A DNA stretch of 64,000 nucleotides from Mycolicibacterium fallax (GTDB taxonomy: Bacteria; Actinomycetota; Actinomycetes; Mycobacteriales; Mycobacteriaceae). A program made the position numbers and the translations under genes. The DNA lies in NCBI RefSeq assembly GCF_010726955.1, contig NZ_AP022603.1, positions 1,922,001 through 1,986,000 of the forward strand, read 5' to 3'. The notes beneath the pieces are model-generated. The model worked only from the letters and a program-made list of their open reading frames with translations, was not told the origin of the DNA and did not search any database. Positions 1 through 9,228 of the stretch are shown piece after piece (within the stretch, counting starts at the first letter, position 1; every line of letters starts with the position of its first letter).

Positions 1-107
1 CTGATTGCGGGGACGTGACGCCCCACTCTGACCGATTTTGACCGGCTGGTTCCGGTCGAAAACTGGAGCTAGCTTCTTCGAACCAAATGCTTAAAGGGAG
101 AGAGAAA

Positions 108-1028
108 ATGAACGGAACGAACTCACCACCCAAGGCGGACAACCTCGCCCGCTGGGTGTCCTGGCTCGTGCTCATCGCCTTCACCGCGCTGAGCTGCTAT
201 CTGAACGCGGAGTACGCACGCGCACACGGAGACGCTGTGAACTATCACGTTGCGCTCCCGCTGTTGGCGCTGACGGCAGGGCTGTACGCCGAGATCATCT
301 ACCTGTCTCAGGTACGCCGCACTGTCCGATGGGTGACGGGCGTTCTGGTCGGCGTCGGCTTCATCGTGGTGATGATCGCGTCCTACATCAGCATCCGTGG
401 CGTGGTCTACGTCCAGTACACGACCTTCCCCGGTTGGCTCAACGACGCCATCGCCGCCTTCCCTGATGGGTTCATGATCATCGCCGCAACCGTTCTCCTG
501 GCGCACCGCTGGACGCGCGTGAAGGGCATGGCGACAGCCGCCGCGAAGCCCTTCACCCCGTCGCCCGCGAAGCAGATCCTGGGCAACTACACGCGGAGAT
601 GGGTTGAGCACAGTGAGGGGAAGGAAGCGCAGGCAGAACCCCTCGTGGAGGTTCGTGAAACCTTCACAGCGCCCTCTCTGAATGCGCGCGTAGAGGGAGC
701 TGAGCCCTCTGCAGCGCCCGCCGTGGAGGTCGCCAAGCCCTCTCCGAAGCCATCTTCCAAGCCGCCCGTGAAGGTGCGCAAGCAGTCCGTGGAGCCCTCT
801 GTGGACGAGACCCTGATCCCCTTCATGGACGCCGCTGGGCACATGGTGGAGACCTCCGTGGTGGCGCGCAAGACCGCCGCCGAACTCGCCCAGGTGATCG
901 CTGCGGTGGAGGCTGGGAAGTCGCCGAACGCCATCAAGTCCGAACTCGGTATCAGCCCCAGCACGACGGCGAAGGTCAGCGCCGCGTGGGCTGAGTGGCG
1001 GCGTGAACACCGTCTGGTAGCGGTGTAG
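108..1028 (+). CDS. DUF2637-like membrane protein with C-terminal helix-turn-helix
   Basis: The product has about 306 residues. The first 130 residues hold four hydrophobic segments typical of the actinobacterial DUF2637 membrane family found on conjugative elements and prophages. A Pro/Ser/Lys-rich linker with repeated EPS/KPS motifs follows, and the last 45 residues (AAVEAGKSPNAIKSELGIS) look like a resolvase-type helix-turn-helix. An in-frame ATG lies 21 bases upstream, but the start at 108 has the purine-rich AGGGAGAGAG just ahead of it. A strong terminator follows the gene. It is probably cargo or a maintenance function of the integrated element that ends at the tRNA-fMet gene. Membrane anchoring plus DNA binding could fit plasmid spread or partition, which is inference. 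Confidence 0.7.
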   Translation: MNGTNSPPKADNLARWVSWLVLIAFTALSCYLNAEYARAHGDAVNYHVALPLLALTAGLYAEIIYLSQVRRTVRWVTGVLVGVGFIVVMIASYISIRGVVYVQYTTFPGWLNDAIAAFPDGFMIIAATVLLAHRWTRVKGMATAAAKPFTPSPAKQILGNYTRRWVEHSEGKEAQAEPLVEVRETFTAPSLNARVEGAEPSAAPAVEVAKPSPKPSSKPPVKVRKQSVEPSVDETLIPFMDAAGHMVETSVVARKTAAELAQVIAAVEAGKSPNAIKSELGISPSTTAKVSAAWAEWRREHRLVAV

Positions 1029-1054
1029 CAACGCCGCGTCGCCCCCCCCGATCA

Positions 1055-1090
1055 GAACCCCTCACCGACTCTCCCCGGTGAGGGGTTCTT
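1055..1090 (+). terminator. Rho-independent terminator
   Basis: A perfect 13-bp inverted repeat (GAACCCCTCACCG and its complement) with an 8-nt loop is followed by TTCTCGTT. It lies 27 bases after the stop of the membrane protein gene at 108-1028. Confidence 0.75.
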
Positions 1091-1222
1091 CTCGTTCCAG
1101 GCGTGTTACAGGCATCGGGAAACGGGTGCTTCCTGAACCCGACCTTCTCTCACGCCGACGCTTCCCTATAGCGGGCTGAAAAGGCTGTTTACGGCGTCCC
1201 GGGAGCCTTGTCGGGCACGGAG

Positions 1223-1308
1223 CACCTGTTACAGGTGCTGTTACGGGTGTGCTGCTACAGAGGGTGTTCCGAACCGCGTTCCAGACGGCGTTACAGAGTC
1301 CGTTACAG
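1223..1308. repeat. Iteron-like GTTACAG repeats
   Basis: About seven degenerate copies of GTTACAG, GTTACGG or GTTCCAG are spaced roughly 12-13 bp apart on the plus strand. A further copy lies near 1104. They fill the gap between two convergent genes of the element. Similar short direct repeats occur as plasmid iterons or as control regions of integrative elements. No replication gene is visible in this end of the element, so function is open. Confidence 0.4.
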
Positions 1309-1315
1309 ACCAACG

Positions 1316-1981
1316 TCAGTGCCGCCCGATGCCCCGCGCGATGGCTTCCAGCGCCTTCACTTCACGCCGCTGCATCCCCTTATCGTCGGTATTGCTCGGA
1401 TACCCAGCGGTATGACCCCGCAGGACATCCATCGTCAGGTCGTAGCTGTCCGTGTACTTGTGCCCGTGCATGTCGTAATAAGTGATCGTGGCGGTGAAGT
1501 CGTCGGGCGTCGGTTCGTCGTTGTCGTTGGCGTCTTGGTACGAGTTGTACAGTGCCAGCCCTGGCGGAAATGTCGGGATAACCTGGCTGTAGCGCCGTTG
1601 CAGGTACGGAGTCGCAAGTCCCTCAGCAGCGTCCCCCTCCAGGACGGGCAGTGGCGGGTCGAAGTCCACCTTCACATCCCTGGCGACCGACTGACCCACG
1701 TTCCTCACGATGAACTCCGCGTCACGGGTGAGCACCGCCGCACGCAGCTCCGCGAGGATCACTGGACGGGTGCGGTCAGCGCTGTCGCGTTTCAGCGCGA
1801 CGAGAGTCCATATCGCCACCACGGCGGCGGTGATGGTGGCGAGAGAACCGAACGCCGTCCAGGTCGTCGCCGCGTTCGCCACGTCATTCGCCGACAACCA
1901 CGCGACACCACCCAACAGCGCGGCGAGGCTCACCAACGCCGCTGCCGAGACCTTGGCGACCGTCTCCTTGCTCCTAGCCAT
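1316..1981 (-). CDS. Hypothetical membrane-anchored protein
   Basis: The product has 221 residues. Two hydrophobic segments lie in the first 65 residues (about 11-30 and 40-62), followed by a soluble C-terminal domain of about 155 residues. The soluble part resembles small single-domain proteins annotated only as hypothetical in actinobacterial prophages and islands. I recognise no catalytic motif. It lies inside the integrated element and converges on the membrane protein gene at 108-1028. Confidence 0.6.
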   Translation of the reverse strand: MARSKETVAKVSAAALVSLAALLGGVAWLSANDVANAATTWTAFGSLATITAAVVAIWTLVALKRDSADRTRPVILAELRAAVLTRDAEFIVRNVGQSVARDVKVDFDPPLPVLEGDAAEGLATPYLQRRYSQVIPTFPPGLALYNSYQDANDNDEPTPDDFTATITYYDMHGHKYTDSYDLTMDVLRGHTAGYPSNTDDKGMQRREVKALEAIARGIGRH

Positions 1982-2101
1982 CGGACGGAAACCTATCTAA
2001 GTTTCGGACGGGAATCTCATCCCGATCAGATGCGAACACCGACAGATCGTATGCGTCACCACGGTCTGCCCTCCCCCACAGCGTCCCGACCTGTGCGACT
2101 G

Positions 2102-2290
2102 TCAGTAGTAGCAAGGGGCTGATTTCCAGTAGCGGGCTGCCACGTCAGGGTGGGTCACTTCGGACAGCTTGTATATCTTCTGCCCGCTTCCCAAGCTGAA
2201 CGATGTGTCCATCGTCTTGGTGATACGCAGCCGCGCCCGCGTCACGTCCCTGTCGTTTGTGCTGATCACGGAGCTTTTTGGCTCGCTCAT
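2102..2290 (-). CDS. Small hypothetical protein
   Basis: A 62-residue protein begins MSEPKSSVIS and ends in SAPCYY. An upstream in-frame ATG at 2332 would add 14 residues, but that stretch overlaps a GC-rich hairpin, so the shorter start is preferred. The sequence has no membrane segment and no motif I recognise. It lies downstream of the excisionase-like gene on the same strand and may share its transcript. It is probably an accessory gene of the element. Confidence 0.45.
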   Translation of the reverse strand: MSEPKSSVISTNDRDVTRARLRITKTMDTSFSLGSGQKIYKLSEVTHPDVAARYWKSAPCYY

Positions 2291-2324
2291 GGTAGGGTTT
2301 TCCCATCTCTTGTAGGTGAGATAG

Positions 2325-2360
2325 CCCCGCATTGCCGTCCAAAGCTCGCGGGGTTTTCTC
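2325..2360 (+). terminator. Possible terminator hairpin
   Basis: CCCCGC at 2325-2330 pairs with GCGGGG at 2348-2353 across a 17-nt loop, followed by TTTTCTCGTTT on the plus strand. The loop is long, and no plus-strand gene ends nearby, so this is weak. Confidence 0.3.
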
Positions 2361-2439
2361 GTTTCTGGCGGCGGTTGCCGCCATCGCGAGTGTCACGGAC
2401 TCGAACCGTGATGTGCCGCCGGTCGGCTCACCCATCCGG

Positions 2440-2646
2440 CTACGCGGACACCTTCGCCGCGTTTTCGCCCCAGACGGCGTCCTCGTGCCGCTGGACATCA
2501 GCCAGGCGGTACATCGCCCGGTGCCCGAACTTCCTGAACTCCGGACCTTTGCCTTCGCGTCCCCACGCCTCCAGCGTCCTGGTGCTGATCCCCCACCGTT
2601 TGGCGAGTTCAGCCCTGGTCAGGAAGGGCGTTTCCGCTACCTTCAT
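2440..2646 (-). CDS. Excisionase-like HTH protein (MerR/AlpA type)
   Basis: This 68-residue protein is a single winged helix-turn-helix: TRAELAKRWGISTRTLEAW is the recognition region and RKFGHRAMYRLADVQRHE the wing. This is the usual form of excisionases and AlpA-type regulators in actinobacterial integrative elements. CAGGAGATG provides a ribosome binding site before the start. It is divergent from the XRE-integrase pair, the normal layout of a recombination directionality factor and its repressor. It probably helps integrase excise the element from tRNA-fMet. Confidence 0.75.
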   Translation of the reverse strand: MKVAETPFLTRAELAKRWGISTRTLEAWGREGKGPEFRKFGHRAMYRLADVQRHEDAVWGENAAKVSA

Positions 2647-2770
2647 CGTTCACATCTCCTGCGCTACATTCCGCAACAAACCAGTATTATTGCGTTGTTA
2701 GAAGTAACTCTAGCATGCAATCGCGCTTATTCGCGCTCCTGCGCGCATTTTATCTGGTATATTGCGTTCC
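2647..2770. promoter_or_regulatory. Divergent promoter region of the excision/integration genes
   Basis: This AT-richer gap separates the excisionase-like gene (minus) from the XRE regulator (plus). For the plus side, an extended -10 (TG, one base, then TATATT at 2758-2763) ends 7 bases before the ATG at 2771, so that message is probably leaderless. TTGCG occurs at 2692 and again at 2762, and GCGCTTATTCGCGCT lies between them. These are candidate operators for the XRE protein. Confidence 0.5.
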
Positions 2771-3343
2771 ATGACTCAGCAAGACTGGCAGCAGACCACG
2801 GTGGATCGTGTCGGCGAAGCGGTGAAAGCGCTGCGTGGAGACCGTTCGGCTCAGTGGCTCAGCGACGTGACCGACGAACTCGGGTGCAGGGTTGGACGGT
2901 CAACCATCAGCGACATCGAAAACGGACGGCGCAAGTACATCGCAGTCCACGAGCTGATCCTCATCGCCGCCGCGTTGGGCACGTCCCCCGCCGTGTTGCT
3001 GACGTTCGGCAGCGTCCCTGACGGTGAACTAGAACTTCTCCCCGGACGTAACACCAGCGGTATTGACGCGGCGGACTGGATCGGCGGTGGGAGGCTGAAC
3101 CGCTTCACACCAGCGGCTGCTGGTCTCCCCCAGGATCACGAACCGTCAGCACAGCTCATCGCGGCGGCACGGGAACGGCGACGGGTCAACAGCGCCCTCA
3201 TCGAGACCCAGCTTGGCGGACTGACCGACTACCCCGATCCCGCTCTCGTCCCCGCACTCAAAGAGCGGTTGTCCGGACTCATCAGCCGTATCCGTGAACT
3301 CGGCGGCGTCATCCGAGACGGTGGTGGCGATGCCTCGGGGTAG
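2771..3343 (+). CDS. XRE-family regulator of the integrated element
   Basis: The product has 190 residues. Residues 10-80 form an XRE-type helix-turn-helix (VGRSTISDIENGRR is the recognition helix region), followed by a charged C-terminal helix of a possible dimerisation domain. Start at ATG 2771 is favoured because an extended -10 ends 7 bases upstream, suggesting leaderless translation; a TTG nine bases earlier is the alternative. The stop codon lies inside the first codons of the integrase gene (14-base overlap), so the two are translationally coupled. It probably represses excision or controls the divergent excisionase gene. Confidence 0.75.
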   Translation: MTQQDWQQTTVDRVGEAVKALRGDRSAQWLSDVTDELGCRVGRSTISDIENGRRKYIAVHELILIAAALGTSPAVLLTFGSVPDGELELLPGRNTSGIDAADWIGGGRLNRFTPAAAGLPQDHEPSAQLIAAARERRRVNSALIETQLGGLTDYPDPALVPALKERLSGLISRIRELGGVIRDGGGDASG

Positions 3344-4556
3344 ACCGCCGCTGAAGATCGGTCAGCACGGCAAGATCGCCCGCGACCAGATTGCTCCGAA
3401 CGTGTGGGTGGCTCGGTGTCGATACCGCGCATTGGATGGTGTCGTTCATCCCGCGCAGCGTCAGACACCCGAAGGGGTGAAGGATCGTCACGGCGCGGCG
3501 GCAGAAGCGGCTCTGGAGTCCCATCTCGCCGAACTACTCAGCGGTGGGACAGGTGGCGGTGATGGCGTGGTTACCAGCGGCACTCTGGTCAGCACGCTGC
3601 TGGAGCGTCATCTCCAGGCGCTGCGGGACGCGGAGAAGGCACCCCGCACCATCGACACCTACATGCTGCGGGTGAAACACTGGAACGCGGTAGCCAGCGG
3701 CATCACCGTGGGCGACTGCACCCCCGGACAACTCAACCGCCACATCGAGCAGGTTCGCAAGGGTCACGGGGACACGGACGCGAAACAGCTCCGCAGTCTT
3801 CTCGGGTTCGCGCTCGACTACGCGGTGAATGACGGTGTGCTGGACTCCAACCCCGCACGGGCGACCAAGACTCCGCCGACCAAGAAGAAGCCGAAGGACA
3901 CGGGCGCTGCCCCGCTCGACCCGACCGTCCTGCCCTCGGTGTTGAAGGCACTGCTGGAGTCGGAGGCGTGTCGGACAAAGGATCTGACAGACGGCATCCT
4001 CTTGCATCTGGCGACGGGGCTGCGGGTGTCCGAGGTGATGGGGTTCCTGTGGGAGGAGTTCGACCCTGACGCGGCGACCATCACCAGCACGGGACGAATT
4101 ATCAGGCAAAGCGGCGTCGGACTGCGGCGGACACCTGTGGAGAACAGCAGCAAGGGAACCTCGGGTGTCATTCACCTCCCACCGTTCGCCGTCGCCGCAC
4201 TGCTCACCCGCTCCCAGGAGGAACGCCCGAACAAGTACGGACTGATCTTCCCGTCCGCAACAGGCACCATGCGCGACCCCAACAACTTCGCCCGTCAGTG
4301 GAGAGAAGTGCGCGACGACCTGGAACACCTGGCGGGCACTACAGGGCACTCGTTCAGGAAGACTGTCTCCGACCTCGCGGCGGACGGTTCAGGCGATCCC
4401 CGTGTGGCTGCGGATGTGCTCGGACACCGTGACGTAGCTACCACGCTGCGGCACTACCTGTCTCGCGGGCGACAGCACCCCGAGGTAGCTCAGTGGATCG
4501 AGAAGGCGGTCACGGGGAAGCCAGCCAAGCCACGTCGGGTGAAGAAGTCAGCGTGA
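3330..4556 (+). CDS. int: Tyrosine-family site-specific integrase
   Basis: The product has about 409 residues, a normal length for phage and ICE integrases. The N-terminal arm-binding region and a SAM-like core-binding domain (about 65-165) precede the catalytic domain. The catalytic residues are visible: Arg232 in GLRVSEVMG, His340 and Arg343 in HSFRK, His366 in LGHRD and Tyr376 in RHYLS. The start MPRGRPPLKIG is preferred to an upstream ATG because it overlaps the regulator stop and begins the usual integrase N-terminus. The gene ends 95 bp from the 3' end of tRNA-fMet, the expected attachment target. Confidence 0.92.
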   Translation: MPRGRPPLKIGQHGKIARDQIAPNVWVARCRYRALDGVVHPAQRQTPEGVKDRHGAAAEAALESHLAELLSGGTGGGDGVVTSGTLVSTLLERHLQALRDAEKAPRTIDTYMLRVKHWNAVASGITVGDCTPGQLNRHIEQVRKGHGDTDAKQLRSLLGFALDYAVNDGVLDSNPARATKTPPTKKKPKDTGAAPLDPTVLPSVLKALLESEACRTKDLTDGILLHLATGLRVSEVMGFLWEEFDPDAATITSTGRIIRQSGVGLRRTPVENSSKGTSGVIHLPPFAVAALLTRSQEERPNKYGLIFPSATGTMRDPNNFARQWREVRDDLEHLAGTTGHSFRKTVSDLAADGSGDPRVAADVLGHRDVATTLRHYLSRGRQHPEVAQWIEKAVTGKPAKPRRVKKSA

Positions 4557-4573
4557 ACCGTGCCGTGTAATAA

Positions 4574-4593
4574 ACGTCGAATAGACGTCGATT
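4574..4593. repeat. Short direct repeat beside integrase
   Basis: ACGTCGAAT at 4574 and ACGTCGATT at 4585 are direct repeats 11 bp apart between integrase and the tRNA. They could be arm-type integrase sites. No functional support beyond position. Confidence 0.3.
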
Positions 4594-4601
4594 CAGGGTC
4601 T

Positions 4602-4644
4602 TGAAAAGAAAGCAGGTCAGAGGCAAAACAGCCTCTGACCTGCT
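4602..4644 (-). terminator. Terminator downstream of tRNA-fMet
   Basis: A perfect 14-bp inverted repeat (4611-4624 with 4631-4644, loop AAAACA) is followed on the minus strand by TTTCTTTTC. It ends the tRNA transcript, and may also stop integrase transcription from the other side. Confidence 0.75.
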
Positions 4645-4651
4645 CACATAG

Positions 4652-4725
4652 TAGCGGGGACAGGATTCGAACCTGCGACCTCTGGGTTATGAGCCCAGCG
4701 AGCTACCGAGCTGCTCCACCCCGCG
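4652..4725 (-). tRNA. Initiator tRNA-fMet (CAT)
   Basis: The minus strand folds as a complete cloverleaf of 74 nt. Acceptor strands are CGCGGGG and CCCCGCT with an unpaired 1:72 position, and the anticodon stem carries three consecutive G-C pairs (GGGCTCATAACCC, anticodon CAT at 4689-4691). Both are hallmarks of initiator rather than elongator tRNA-Met. The T arm is GCAGGTTCGAATCCTGT. CCA is not encoded. The 3' end faces the integrase, so this gene is the likely attachment site of the element, which must restore the tRNA 3' end on integration. Confidence 0.93.
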
Positions 4726-5007
4726 GCGGTAATGACTAGGTTACCGGGCGGGGTCGAACGCTCCAAATCGCCTGCTCAGCACCGTTAATCGCCGGCGATT
4801 GCACGGTCAAAGACCGGCCATCGGCGACGCAGAACAGCCATCCTCAGGGGCAAGCCGTCGCAGCACCACGCGAGCACGAAGCGCACGCCGCCGAAATACC
4901 GCCCGCCACCGCAGAATTCACGCAGGCGCCACACGTCCACCTAGCCGGCGGCAACCGCCGGACCCGTCGCCCGGCCGGCGGTCCCCCACCGCGCCGCCCG
5001 TCAGCCG
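4726..5007. other. Intergenic region, no gene seen
   Basis: Between the tRNA-fMet 5' end and the stop of the UPF0182 gene I see no credible coding sequence. The tRNA promoter should lie in the first 60 bases; no clear -35/-10 pair was identified. Confidence 0.5.
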
Positions 5008-8000
5008 CTACGGCGCGCTGTCGTACTTGTCCATCGCGTCGTTGAGCTTGTCCAGTGCCTGGCCGTACTCGCCGAAGTTGCCGGACTGCTGCGCCTTGCG
5101 GGCCGCATCCAGGGCCTGGCCGATCTCGGTCAGCGCCGCGGACTTCTGCGGCGACAGCGTCACCGGGGCGCCCGGGGGCAGCGCGGCGGCCGGCAGCGGC
5201 GCGGCCGGGACGTTCTGCGCGCCGTCCGGGGTCGCGGCCGGCTGCTCGCCGTCGGGAACCGCGGCCGGCGGCGGGGCGCCGCCGGCGGCCGGGGCCGGGC
5301 CGGTGGCCGCCGCGCCGGCGCCGCGGCCGAAGATGCCGTCCAGCGCATCGCGGACCGTCGGGCCGTAACCGACCCGGTCGCCGTACATCATCGCCACCCG
5401 GATCAACCGCGGGTACGTCGATCCGGCGTCGGTGTTGGGCGAGGCGTAGATCGGCGCCACATACAGCAGGCCGCTGGTCCCGACCGGCAGGGTCAGCAGG
5501 TTGCCCCAGCGGATCCGGTTCTGGTTGTCCCGGCCGATCATGCCCAGGTCCTGGCTGACGGTGGTGTCGGTGCTCATCGCGTTGAACGCCAGCTTGGGGC
5601 CGTTGACCTGCCCCGGGATGGTCAGCACGGTGATCTTGCCGTAGGTGTCCGGGTCACTGCTGGCGCTGATGTAGGACGCCAGGAAGTCCCGCCGCAGCCG
5701 GTTCATCGCGCTGGTCAGCTGGAACGACGCCGTCTTGTTCTGCGCGGCCAGGTTCTGCGCCACGATGTAGTACGGCGGCTGGTAGCTCGACGCCGTCGGG
5801 TTCGGGTCGGCAGGCACGTCCCAGAAGTCCTGCGCGGAGAAGAACTCCACCGGATCGTTGACGTGGTACTTGGCCAGGAGCGCGCGCTGCACCTTGAACA
5901 GGTCCTCCGGGTAGCGCAGGTGCTCGGCGAGCTCCTCGGAGATGTCGCTCTTGGGCTTGACCGTGCCCGGGAACACCTTCATCCAGGCCTGCAGCACCGG
6001 GTCGGCCTCGTCTTGGGCGTACAGCGTGACGGTGCCGTCATAGGCGTCGACGGTGGCCTTCACCGAGTTGCGGATGTAGGACACCTGCTTGTCGGGCACC
6101 AGCCGGTTCAGCGCCACCTCGTTGGAGTCCGCGGTCGCCGAGGACAGCGAGGTCAGCTCCGAGTACGGGTAGTTGTCCAGGGTGGTGTAGCCGTCGATGA
6201 TCCACACCAGCCGCTTGTTGACGATCGCCGGGTACTGGCTGGAGTCGGTGGTCAGCCACGGCGCGGCGGCCTGCACCCGCTTGGCCGGGTCCCGGTTGAA
6301 CAGCAGCTTGGAGTCCGGGCCGATCACCCCGGAGAACAGGAAGTTGCGCTCGGCGAACTTCGCCGCGAACAGCGAGCGGTTCAGCCAGTTGCCGATCGGC
6401 ACGCCGCCGGAGCCGGTGTAGGTGTAGTTCTTGGTCTCGGTGTTGGTCTCGTAGTCGTACTCCCGATCCCCCTCGCCGTTGTCGCCGACGATCGCGTAGT
6501 CGGCCGCGGTGCTGGCGATGATCGGGCCGTAGTAGATCCGCGGCTGGTCCAGCGGCGCCGGGCCCGGGGACACCACGGTGCCGCCCGCGCCGACCACCGA
6601 GGACAGGAACTGCGGGTAGCCGCCGTTCTGGTTCGGGTCGTTGGCGATGCCGCGCACCGTGTTGGCCGGGGAGGCGATGAACCCGTTGCCGTGGGTGTAC
6701 ACCGAGTGCCGGTTGATCCAGTCGCGCTGGTTGTCGATCAGCCGGGTCGGGTTGAGTTCGCGGGCCGCCACGACGAAGTCGCGCAGCTGCCCGTCACCCA
6801 TCGTGTAGCGGTCCATGGACAGCTGGTCGGGGAAGCTGTAGAAGTTCTTGCCCTGCTGGAACTGGGTGAACGCCGGGGCCACGATCGCCGGGTCGAGCAC
6901 CCGGATGTTGGACACGGTGGCCCGGTCGGCGGCGATCTCCTTGGCCGTGGTCGGGGTGTCGCCGCTGTAGTCGCGGTAGGTGACGTGCTCCTCGGTCAGC
7001 CCGTAGGCGTCTCGGGTGGCGGTGATGGAGCGCTGGATGAACGCCGACTCCTTCTGCGCGGCGTTCGGCTTCACCGAGAACTGCTCGACGATCATCGGCC
7101 AGCCCGCGCCGATCACCAGCGAGGACACCAGCAGCAGCACCAGACCGATCGCCGGGATCCGCAAGTCCTTGAGCACCAGCGCGGAGAACACCGCGATCGC
7201 GCAGATGACCGCGATGGCCAGCATGATCATCTTGGCCGGCAGCACCGCGTTGATGTCGGTGTAGCCCGCCCCGGTGAACGGCTTGCCGGCGCGGGTGTGG
7301 CTGAGCAGCTCGTAGCGGTCCATCCAGTAGGCGACGGCCTTGAGCAGCACCAGCACCCCGACGATCGCCACCAGCTGGATGCGCGCCGGACGCGACAGCA
7401 TGCCGTCGCCACCGGTCAGCCGCAGGCCGCCGAAGATGTAATGGCCGACCAGGTTGGCCAGCAGCGCCAGGAAGAACGCCACCATCAGCAGGGTCAGCAG
7501 CATCCGGTAGAACGGCAGGTCGAAGGCGTAGAAGCCCATGTCCTTGCCGAATTCGGGATCGGTGATGCCGAAGCTGCCGCCGTGCAGGTACAGCTGCACC
7601 AGCACCCAGTAGGACTGCGCCACCAGCCCGGCCAGCAGGCCGATCACCGCGGGAATGCCGAACCCGAACAGCTTGAGCCGCATCAGCGCGGCGGTCCGGT
7701 AGCGGGCCACCGGATCCTCCGGCCCGGACACCGGCACGAACACCGGCCGCATGGTGTAGGACAGCGCCAGCCCGGCGAACACGATCGCCCCGACGCCGAG
7801 GAACACCGCGGCGAACACCAGCAGCCGGGTGCCCAGCACGGTGGTGAACACCGACCGGTAGCCCAGTTCGCCGAACCACAGCCAGTCGACGTAGGTGTCG
7901 ATCACCCGGGGGCCGGCCAGCAGCGCCAGCATGGCCAGCGCGGCCAACACGATCAGCATCCGGCTGCGTCGGGTAAGTGCCGGCATCCGGGCCGCGGGCC

Positions 8001-8010
8001 TCATTGCCAC
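5008..8010 (-). CDS. UPF0182 family membrane protein
   Basis: The product has about 1000 residues and matches the actinobacterial UPF0182 family (Rv3193c in M. tuberculosis). About seven membrane helices occupy the first 330 residues, followed by a large extracytoplasmic domain with family blocks such as [24 protein letters not shown] and [12 protein letters not shown]. An Ala/Pro-rich linker and a short C-terminal helix end the protein. GTG at 8010 is chosen because AGGAG sits seven bases upstream. Molecular function is unknown. It runs on the same strand as the PDZ protease gene, 103 bp downstream of it. Confidence 0.9.
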   Translation of the reverse strand: MAMRPAARMPALTRRSRMLIVLAALAMLALLAGPRVIDTYVDWLWFGELGYRSVFTTVLGTRLLVFAAVFLGVGAIVFAGLALSYTMRPVFVPVSGPEDPVARYRTAALMRLKLFGFGIPAVIGLLAGLVAQSYWVLVQLYLHGGSFGITDPEFGKDMGFYAFDLPFYRMLLTLLMVAFFLALLANLVGHYIFGGLRLTGGDGMLSRPARIQLVAIVGVLVLLKAVAYWMDRYELLSHTRAGKPFTGAGYTDINAVLPAKMIMLAIAVICAIAVFSALVLKDLRIPAIGLVLLLVSSLVIGAGWPMIVEQFSVKPNAAQKESAFIQRSITATRDAYGLTEEHVTYRDYSGDTPTTAKEIAADRATVSNIRVLDPAIVAPAFTQFQQGKNFYSFPDQLSMDRYTMGDGQLRDFVVAARELNPTRLIDNQRDWINRHSVYTHGNGFIASPANTVRGIANDPNQNGGYPQFLSSVVGAGGTVVSPGPAPLDQPRIYYGPIIASTAADYAIVGDNGEGDREYDYETNTETKNYTYTGSGGVPIGNWLNRSLFAAKFAERNFLFSGVIGPDSKLLFNRDPAKRVQAAAPWLTTDSSQYPAIVNKRLVWIIDGYTTLDNYPYSELTSLSSATADSNEVALNRLVPDKQVSYIRNSVKATVDAYDGTVTLYAQDEADPVLQAWMKVFPGTVKPKSDISEELAEHLRYPEDLFKVQRALLAKYHVNDPVEFFSAQDFWDVPADPNPTASSYQPPYYIVAQNLAAQNKTASFQLTSAMNRLRRDFLASYISASSDPDTYGKITVLTIPGQVNGPKLAFNAMSTDTTVSQDLGMIGRDNQNRIRWGNLLTLPVGTSGLLYVAPIYASPNTDAGSTYPRLIRVAMMYGDRVGYGPTVRDALDGIFGRGAGAAATGPAPAAGGAPPPAAVPDGEQPAATPDGAQNVPAAPLPAAALPPGAPVTLSPQKSAALTEIGQALDAARKAQQSGNFGEYGQALDKLNDAMDKYDSAP

Positions 8011-8113
8011 GTCTGCGCTCCTGGGGGTGTCGATGGCGTGGGGCGACCTCGGACCGAGGCCGGTTCGCCACAACTCTACGCAAACTCCCAGGCGAGTCGG
8101 CAGCCGCGGCGTT

Positions 8114-9136
8114 TCAGCAGGTGGGGGCGTCGCCGCCGGCGGTGAGGGACTTCAGCGCGTCGACCGCCGAGGTCAGCGTGTCCACCTTCACCAGCGTCAT
8201 GCCGCCGTTGTGCGCGGTCTCGGCCTCCGCGCAGTTGCCGGCCGGCACCAGGAACACCTCGGCCCCGGCCTCCTCGGCGGCCAGGATCTTGTGGGTGATG
8301 CCGCCGATCGAGCCGACCTCCCCGGCCGGGTTGATGGTGCCGGTGCCGGCGACGAACTTGCCGCCGTTGAGGTCGCCGTCGGTCAGCTTGTCGACGACGG
8401 CGAGGCTGAACATCAGCCCGGCCGACGGGCCGCCGACGTTGGCCAGGTTGAAGTCGATCTCGAACGGGGCCCACGGGGTGTCCATCACCGCGACCCCGAC
8501 GTAGCCGCGGTCCGGTTCCGGACCGGGCCCCAGCGTGATGGCGGCGATGCCGGGCGGCTCGTTCTTGCGCCGGTAGTCGATGACGACGCGCTGGCCGGGC
8601 TTGGTGTTCTTCAGGTACTCGGTGAACTCATCGACGGTGGCGATCGGGTGTCCGTCGACGGCGTCGACCGCGTCGCCGGGCTCCAGGTGCCCCTTGGCCG
8701 GGCCGTCGTCGGTCACCGACTGCACGGTCGCGGCCTTCGGGTAGTCCAGGTAGCCCAGCGCGGCGAACTCGGCGCTGTCCTCGGAGCGCTTGAAGTCCTT
8801 CGAGTTCTGGTCCTCGACGTCCTTTTTGGTCTTGTCCGGCGGGAACACCATGGCCCGGGGCACGATCTGCTCGCGCCCGGACAGCCACATCAGCATCGCC
8901 TGGGCCAGGGTCAGGCCGTCGCGCTGGGCGACGGTGGTCATGTTCAGGTGCCCGCCGTAGGCCTTGAGGTCGGCGCCGCGGACGTCGACGACCTTCTTGC
9001 CGTCGTACTCGCCGAGGGTGTCGAACGTCGGCCCGGGCCCCAGCGACACGAACGGCACCCGCACCGCCCCGAGCAGCACCCCGAACACCAGGATCGGCGC
9101 CAACGCCACCATCAGGGTCATGACCCGCCTGTTCAC
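8114..9136 (-). CDS. PDZ and Lon-type serine protease, membrane anchored
   Basis: The 340-residue protein corresponds to Rv3194c and the YlbL family. A single N-terminal membrane helix (about 8-30) anchors it. A PDZ domain lies around 135-215 ([17 protein letters not shown]). The C-terminal part is a Lon protease fold with the Ser-Lys dyad: Ser238 in GGPSAGLMF and Lys283 in GITHKI. The catalytic domain should face the outside of the membrane. The GTG start ([12 protein letters not shown]) follows the conserved N-terminus; longer starts have no support. It is divergent from the DUF2342 gene. Confidence 0.9.
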   Translation of the reverse strand: MNRRVMTLMVALAPILVFGVLLGAVRVPFVSLGPGPTFDTLGEYDGKKVVDVRGADLKAYGGHLNMTTVAQRDGLTLAQAMLMWLSGREQIVPRAMVFPPDKTKKDVEDQNSKDFKRSEDSAEFAALGYLDYPKAATVQSVTDDGPAKGHLEPGDAVDAVDGHPIATVDEFTEYLKNTKPGQRVVIDYRRKNEPPGIAAITLGPGPEPDRGYVGVAVMDTPWAPFEIDFNLANVGGPSAGLMFSLAVVDKLTDGDLNGGKFVAGTGTINPAGEVGSIGGITHKILAAEEAGAEVFLVPAGNCAEAETAHNGGMTLVKVDTLTSAVDALKSLTAGGDAPTC

Positions 9137-9228
9137 GTCGGACAGCGTAGACGGTTGGGTGCGGCGGCTTCTCTGAGAGCACAACCCGGGCCTACGCACG
9201 CCCGGCCCGCGACCAGTACCGTTGAGGG

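Noticed and set aside
38..75. Promoter with TTGACC and TAGCTT ahead of the first gene
   Set aside because: The spacing (26 bp) is too long; only a GACCGG/CCGGTC dyad is certain.
1062..1313. Minus-strand reading frame of 83 codons through the GTTACAG repeats
   Set aside because: It reads a repetitive peptide imposed by the iteron-like DNA repeats, overlaps the terminator and has no ribosome site.
4799..5368. Plus-strand frame of 189 codons beside the tRNA
   Set aside because: Most of it is antisense to the 3' end of the UPF0182 gene and its composition is Arg/Ala-rich as expected for a GC-driven frame.
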